64,000 bases of DNA from Manihot esculenta (Eukaryota; Streptophyta; Magnoliopsida; Malpighiales; Euphorbiaceae). Of the stretch, positions 59,801-64,000 are shown in pieces. Positions within the stretch are counted from its first letter, which is position 1, and each line of letters starts with the position of its first letter. The notes below the pieces were generated by a model. The model saw only the letters and a program-made list of their open reading frames with translations, had not been told where the DNA came from and did no database searches. The stretch spans positions 3,100,001-3,164,000 of the forward strand of contig NC_035167.2 of NCBI RefSeq assembly GCF_001659605.2, in the 5' to 3' direction. The translations under genes were made by a program, and so were the position numbers.

Positions 59801-60139
59801 AGAATTAGGATCTTCGGAGACAGATTTGTCTCGGCACATGCGACAAATGTTTGAACTCAATTGGTGAATCTCTTGCAAGGGTTCCGATGTGTCATCGCAT
59901 CCAATAATCAATTCGAGGCAAGCTTTGTCTTTAATCGAGTAGGCTTCAAGCTTCTTCTCCCGCTCTAGCTGTATCCCCTGATAATATAATTTCTGTTCAG
60001 TAACTGGAATCATAGACTTCATTAGAATTTTCTCTTGGATTGACACTACTAAATGACTAGAATACGACTGGATTTCTATTGTTTCTCCTTCTGGCAATTT
60101 CACGAATAATTGGAGTGAATTGGATTCACTGTTCGCCAT
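50812..60139 (-). CDS. Chimeric gene: ubiquitin-like domain, UPL5-type HECT N-lobe, and MEKK1-type kinase domain
   Basis: Three minus-strand exons join in phase (58690-60139 ending in phase 1; 56686-57122; 50812-51723) to 932 residues. Exon 1 has a ubiquitin-like fold (about 9-80, [16 protein letters not shown]...KLYYQGIQL), a Cys-containing CRMCRDKS stretch, and the start of the HECT domain ([30 protein letters not shown]). Exon 2 continues it ([40 protein letters not shown]) and stops after the N-lobe. No HECT C-lobe or catalytic Cys is found. Exon 3 is a whole protein kinase domain of MAPKKK type: [14 protein letters not shown] (Lys672), [35 protein letters not shown]5 regulates leaf senescence through WRKY53 in Arabidopsis; MEKK1 kinases phosphorylate MAPKKs. 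Intron 1 holds a SKIP25-bearing TIR element, intron 2 a copia element. The alternative is two adjacent genes, a truncated UPL5 and a kinase-only gene; transcripts would decide. Confidence 0.65.
51448..51582 (-). repeat. In-frame 75-bp tandem duplication inside the kinase exon
   Basis: Two coding blocks, 51523-51582 and 51448-51507, encode [20 protein letters not shown] and [20 protein letters not shown], about 50 percent identical residue by residue and spaced exactly 25 codons apart. They lie between the beta-3 Lys and the alpha-C segment ([15 protein letters not shown]). Only the second copy keeps Glu at the alpha-C position; the first has Asp. Confidence 0.8.
51947..52251 (+). repeat. 5' LTR of the copia element
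   Basis: 305 bp, TGTTGAAAAATTATTTAAG to GAGATTTCTAACA, matching 56203-56504 along its length with many substitutions and a few indels. It contains TATATATAAG (about 52121), a candidate LTR promoter. Confidence 0.85.
56203..56504 (+). repeat. 3' LTR of the copia element
   Basis: It starts TGTTGAAAAATTACTTAAG and contains an internal tandem duplication of about 27 bases (CTCTATTTGTCTATCGTTCTT twice) that the 5' LTR lacks. That duplication arose after insertion. Confidence 0.85.
56505..56605 (+). repeat. Post-insertion duplication of the LTR end plus host flank
   Basis: The last part of the 3' LTR together with the target site and flank (AAATCAATCATCATA) is repeated with a period of 86 bases, so the LTR terminus and AAATC occur twice (ending 56504/56509 and 56590/56595). 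Confidence 0.75.
57187..58564. mobile_element. TIR element carrying a captured SKIP25 fragment, in intron 1 of the chimeric gene
   Basis: The ends are inverted repeats of about 100 bp. The left arm (57187-57290) and the right arm (about 58450-58564, read in reverse) share TATAATTTTAAAAATACATT versus TATAATTTTAAAGATACATT, followed by aligned CTCATAATTTAATTC versus CTCGTAATTTAATTC. Flanking nonamers TAATAAAAA and TTATGGAAA agree at 6 of 9, possibly an old 9-bp duplication. Between the arms is a broken F-box/kelch (SKIP25) coding fragment. A TIR element carrying host coding sequence is the Pack-MULE arrangement. Confidence 0.7.
57635..58288 (-). pseudogene. SKIP25-like F-box/kelch protein fragment, disrupted
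   Basis: One minus-strand frame without introns carries kelch-type blocks of the SKIP25 family: [59 protein letters not shown], then [40 protein letters not shown] and [24 protein letters not shown] replaces the Trp codon expected after KSVEK (about 57957), and a TAA interrupts the frame near 57635. The N-terminal F-box and the C-terminal third are missing or unrecognisable. SKIP25 proteins are substrate receptors of SCF-type ubiquitin ligases. The copy lies inside a TIR element, so gene capture explains it best; a retrocopy is the alternative. Confidence 0.85.
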
Positions 60140-60310
60140 CTGTTCTGTATCAGAGAATGGCAGAAAACAAAGTTAATTTGCAAATACTTGCTCTCTCGTA
60201 TGTCACCCAAATTTAGAGTTGACAAATGAAAATAATTCAAGAATAGAACAAGCTACAGGGTTGAAGTTCAAGGTCGATAACTGCTCCAATTATTTATCTA
60301 AGTGCTTGAA
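60140..60310 (-). promoter_or_regulatory. 5' leader of the chimeric gene, homologous to the leader of the paralogue at 63953
   Basis: Read in reverse, this stretch aligns with 63735-63952 on the plus strand: shared ATAAATAATTGGAGCAGTTA, CTCTAAATTTGGGT, ATACGAGAGAGCAA and the ACAGA(A/G)CAG directly before ATGGCGAACAG. The two 5' regions are therefore an inverted duplication. Confidence 0.8.
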
Positions 60311-63218
60311 AAGGACTACGTTTCTCCCATTGGAGGATGGATTTCCAGCAGCTCAAGGAAATTTCTATGATAAATGAGTCAACTCTTATCTACCATACAT
60401 TTTAATAGTTTCAAAATTAAGTTCTTAAATATATAACGTTTATGGCTTCTGGTATTGAAACCAGAAGCAGACCCATGCGTTGCTGTAGTTGAACAAAGAT
60501 GCAAATGGCTGGACTTATAGTTGACCTAGGAAGGCCTGTATTTTTTATGTTGTTACAGAAACTTCTAACCTGGATAAGACTAGTTAGTATGAGTAGGATA
60601 AGGCTGATGAATTAAATTGGTCCCAAAATCCAGAAAAAATAAATAAAAAAAGCATCTACTTCCACTTGGTCGGTGTTTTTAGGGTATTGTATATTCTTTT
60701 GAGCTTGATTTGTTCTTTTTTATTAAAAAAAAAAAAAAAGTAAGGGTCCCACTTTTGATTCGATATTAGCTGGACTCCAGCAGGATTAGGAATGATGCCT
60801 TTTCTAACTAGCAGCGTGGGTTTGCATTATTTTGTTATAGAAAAAATTACTCTTTAATGTTTATGTTGCGGCAAAATTAATTAATTGATCATTTAATTTT
60901 AAAAAATATATTAAAATATTTTTAATATTTTCAAAAATTAAATATAATTAATTATTTTATTAATTTTAATTATTAAATATTTTATTATATTTAAAATATT
61001 ATGAGAAATTAATTAATAGATTTTTTATAAAATTAAAAAAAATTAATAAATTTTTTTCAATTATAAAAATTAAATAATAAAATATTTAATAATTAAAATT
61101 AATAAAAAATTAATTAAGAAACTTTTTAAAATATTATGAATATTTGAATTTAGATTTTAAAATTAAAAAATCAATTAATTAATTTTTTCATAATATAAAA
61201 TAAATAGTAATTTTTCCTTGTTATAATAATGAGTATAATAGAGCTAAGATAAATTTTTGACAAAAAATTTAAACTTGATTCATAAAATTATTATGCATGT
61301 TGAATTCCAATATTACGCTTGAGGTCCATTCCATTAGATTTTATAAAGGGTGTAAATGACTGGAAGCGAATATAATTTTGAAAACTTTTAAGTTTGATTC
61401 GTTAAAATTTTTTTATATTTAACTTTTTAATTATTTTAAACTCAAGTCGAATATTAATAAATTTAAATTTAATTTATTTAGTAAATGAGTTTAGATTAAC
61501 TTAGTTTTTATCTAGTCTAATTTCGAGTAGTTCATAAATAATTTAATTTATTTATAAATATAATAAATTTTAATTTAAAATAAAATAATTTTAATTAAAT
61601 AAATATATATACCGATTAACTCATAAATTTATAAAAAAACAAATGAGCTCTTATTTTAATAATCTAAATATCTACCAACTCTAAACGTATAATTAAATTG
61701 TGTAGAACTTTACATTAGAAAACTCAAGTTTGCCTTATAAAAATTTGTGCAGGTTTTAAACTCAGTTAACTTATGATATTCAACTTAATCTATTTAACAA
61801 GTTTAAAAAGTCTGTTCACAAATTTGCTTATAAATTTAAAAAATAGTCAAATTTTAGTGAACTGTATAACGTGAAGTTTAAACTCAGCTCGTTTATTAAA
61901 ACAAATCTAAAAATAAATATGAGTTTGACTCATTTAAAAGTTAAGTCGAACCAAATCCGATCAAACTATTATTGAATTGAATCTTAAATAATTCAGAAAT
62001 AATTTAATTCTTTTACACTTTTAGATTTTATTGAGTTCGAACTCTTTAAGTTCTATTTCTCAAAAACTTATTTAAACTCAAAAATGAATTCGTTATAAAA
62101 GCCAAACTTCGCAACCCAAAGTTCATCTTTATAACACGAAAATTAAGCTCAAACTCGGTATAAAGATGGAGCTCGAAGTTAAAATTCAATTTAAAAATTA
62201 AATCAAATCATTTTTATAATATAATTATATTTTCATAAATTTTTAATTATTAATGCTATAAATAACACCAAAAATAAAAAGTTTACTTTGTATTATAAGA
62301 GAATTTTAAAATATATCAAAATCAAATTGATATATTTAGTATCAGATCTTACTTTCATTTAAAATTTTCAAATCGAACCGAATATTAAAAATCTGAAAAT
62401 TATATTCGAAACTCACTTCAAACTCTCACACCCGATTTGAATTGCCTACAAAGATTTGAACGGAATCAAGGTTTTTCAAATCAAATATCTTATATATACC
62501 AAATATTTTTTATGTTAATTGAAATATTAAATTTTAATATTTTAAATTAAAAAAATAATATTTTATTATTAAAAATAATATTATATTATATTAGAATTTA
62601 TTTAGCTCTGAAATAAAATTATATGAGTTTAATTAATAAAAAAAATTAAATTGGACTTATTTAGTCCTTGAACAAAAATATATAAATTTAATTGATTTTA
62701 TTTCTATATTTTAAAGATATAAAAGTGAGTACTTAGAGAAATATACAGCGGAGAGAAACATATAGACTAATATTAATAATTACCCAATTAAAAGAAAAAC
62801 ATATAGAGCATCTAATATTAGTTAATTTTTAAAATTTTTAATTTAATTTGATTTGATAATAGAAAAAACTGAATGTTTATTAAATAATGTATTTAATTAT
62901 TATTTTATTAATAAAATGTTATTTATAATGGGTATTTTTTATAATTTTATTACTATTATTATATTTATAATTATTATCTTACTAAAATAAATTATATTTA
63001 TTATTTTTATAAATAAAATTATTATTATATATTTTTATTCATATATTTAATTAATTATTAATTTGAAAATATTTTTTTTATTTCGGTTAATTCTCAATTC
63101 GGTTAACCGTATATCACCCCTACGAGTATTACTAGTGAAGTATAATATATAATGTGAGACCCATTATTTTATTTTGAGAAATTTACAATTTAATACTAAG
63201 CTTTGACCATATTCATGA
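60311..63218. other. AT-rich spacer between the head-to-head paralogues
   Basis: About 2.9 kb with no gene. It contains a MULE-like MITE at 60841-61217. The stretch 61340-62460 has many decayed CTCAAA/TTGAGTT/CGAAC motifs typical of an old repeat. A terminus-like ACCGTATATCACCCCTA at about 63107-63123 matches the TAGGGGTGA end of the hAT-like family at 17344. Confidence 0.6.
60832..61226. mobile_element. MULE-like MITE (61 to 378 bp core at 60841-61217) with 9-bp target duplication
   Basis: The arms are inverted repeats: AAAAAATTACTCTTTAATG at 60841 against AAAAATTACTATTTATTTT read in reverse from 61215, both continuing into AAAATTAATTAATTGAT and TTTAATTTTAAAA. Flanking nonamers are TTGTTATAG (60832-60840) and TTGTTATAA (61218-61226), 8 of 9 identical. 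The element itself is 377 bp and non-coding. Confidence 0.8.
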
Positions 63219-63727
63219 ATGAATCCCTTAGTTTTGAGAATTCAACCTTTTAATCCCTCAATTTTACTCCGTCAAAATTGATGGTCACTCCATCCATTTT
63301 GCTGTTAAAAATACTTAATAAAAAGACTAAAATACCCTTATCTTCTTTTTTCTTTTTTTTTTTTTATACATATATGCACCCACCCATCAGTTCCATCTTC
63401 ACATATCATATTCTTTCTCCACCTTCACAGCTTCACTCCCTTTCTATTCACTTTATGGACAAAGCAATATGACGAGAATCACAGCTTGTGTGAGTGTATG
63501 AAGATGACAATGTTTCAGAGGCAATAATGTTATATATAGAGAGAGAAAGAAGAGATGTAGATAATAAAAAAAAGGGTAACTTCAGTTGGTATTTAAAAGT
63601 TTTTTCTCTTATCAGACCATCAAAATCCATAAGACTAATGGCAATATTGGACAAAGTGACTTTTAATTTTAACAAAAGCATTTGTCAGGGATTAAAAATT
63701 TGAATTTCCAAAACCAAGGACTCAATT
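63219..63727. mobile_element. Degenerate foldback element upstream of the second paralogue
   Basis: The left arm TGAATCCCTTAGTTTTGAGA (63219) matches the reverse complement of the right arm ending at about 63727 (TGAGTCCTTGGTTTTGGAAA). Pairing continues through AATTCAA, TTTTTAATCCC and GTCAC(T) for about 100 bases at roughly 70-75 percent identity. The centre contains a T-rich tract and a (GA)n stretch. Boundaries are approximate and no target duplication was identified. Confidence 0.65.
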
Positions 63728-63734
63728 GTTTCAG

Positions 63735-63952
63735 AGGCACTTATATAAATAATTGGAGCAGTTATTGACCTTGAATTATGGTAAAAAAGAAGAAGTTATT
63801 GACCTTGAACTTCAACAATGTAGCTTCAAGCTTGTTCTTTGCTTGAACTACTACAATTTTATTTTCTTTCTTCTTTGAGCTGCATAAGTTTCAACTCTAA
63901 ATTTGGGTTAGATACGAGAGAGCAAATATTTGCTTCCTCTGACACAGAGCAG
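63735..63952 (+). promoter_or_regulatory. 5' leader of the second UPL5-like paralogue
   Basis: It aligns with the reverse complement of 60140-60310 (see that entry). This copy carries an extra tandem duplication of about 40 bases (GTTATTGACCTTGAA at 63756 and again at 63797). Confidence 0.75.
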
Positions 63953-64000
63953 ATGGCGAACAGTGAATCGAATTCACTCCAACTGTCCGTGAAATTGCCA
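63953..64000 (+). CDS. UPL5-like paralogue, first 16 codons (runs off the window)
   Basis: The frame [16 protein letters not shown] is identical to the first 16 residues of the gene starting at 60139 on the opposite strand except for Phe12 to Ser. ATG lies at 63953 after ACAGAGCAG, in the same context as in the other copy. Only the beginning of the ubiquitin-like domain is visible, so it is not known whether this copy is an intact HECT ligase, a second chimera or a fragment. Confidence 0.8.
   Translation, partial: MANSESNSLQLSVKLP

Overview
The window is nuclear DNA from a flowering plant, almost certainly a eudicot. Evidence: many short spliced exons with GT-AG introns in T-rich surroundings, very AT-rich intergenic DNA full of small TIR elements, a decayed Ty1/copia element, and plant-only families (DRP2 dynamin, GRP23-type PPR protein, UPL5-type E3, SKIP25, DUF707, BC10-like glycosyltransferase). 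A woody rosid, perhaps Malpighiales, would fit, but I cannot fix the species from sequence alone. Gene models below were built by hand from splice sites and reading phase; each assembled coding sequence closes in frame.

Layout: (1) 191-3870 (+) 3' part of a DUF707 gene. (2) 4353-4882 a MULE-like foldback element with a 9-bp target duplication. (3) 5364-9817 (+) GRP23-type PPR protein with a Gln-rich 44-residue tandem repeat and a separate 3' exon. (4) 11999-12062 remnant of a tRNA-Trp. (5) 12420-15065 (-) BC10-like GT14/Core-2 branch glycosyltransferase. (6) 15.8-20.3 kb AT-rich repeat desert with copies of an hAT-like MITE. (7) 20549-31084 (+) complete 22-exon dynamin-related protein 2. (8) 32386-39937 (-) 12-exon plastid-type FemAB-like (DUF482) protein. 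(9) 40591-41034 (+) ribosomal protein S16/uS9. (10) 45568-47221 (-) short-chain dehydrogenase resembling pterin aldehyde reductase. (11) 47.2-50.8 kb AT-rich DNA. (12) 50812-60139 (-) a chimeric gene. (13) 63953 to the end (+) the first 16 codons of a paralogue of gene 12, head to head with it.

The standout is the minus-strand locus at 50.8-60.1 kb. Three exons join in perfect phase into one 932-residue reading frame: a ubiquitin-like domain and UPL5-type region, the HECT N-lobe only (no C-lobe, so no catalytic cysteine), then an entire MAPKKK/MEKK1-type kinase domain in a single exon. Its first intron contains a TIR element that carries a dead SKIP25 (F-box/kelch) fragment, and its second contains an inverted copia retrotransposon. 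The kinase has a tandem 25-residue duplication in the segment between the beta-3 lysine and helix alpha-C, and HKD in place of HRD. If transcribed as predicted, this would be an E3-scaffold/kinase fusion that I do not recognise from described plant families.

The remaining genes are ordinary single-copy housekeeping genes (endocytosis, translation, organelle RNA processing, cell-wall or Golgi glycosylation, metabolism) with no sign of functional clustering, as expected in a plant chromosome.
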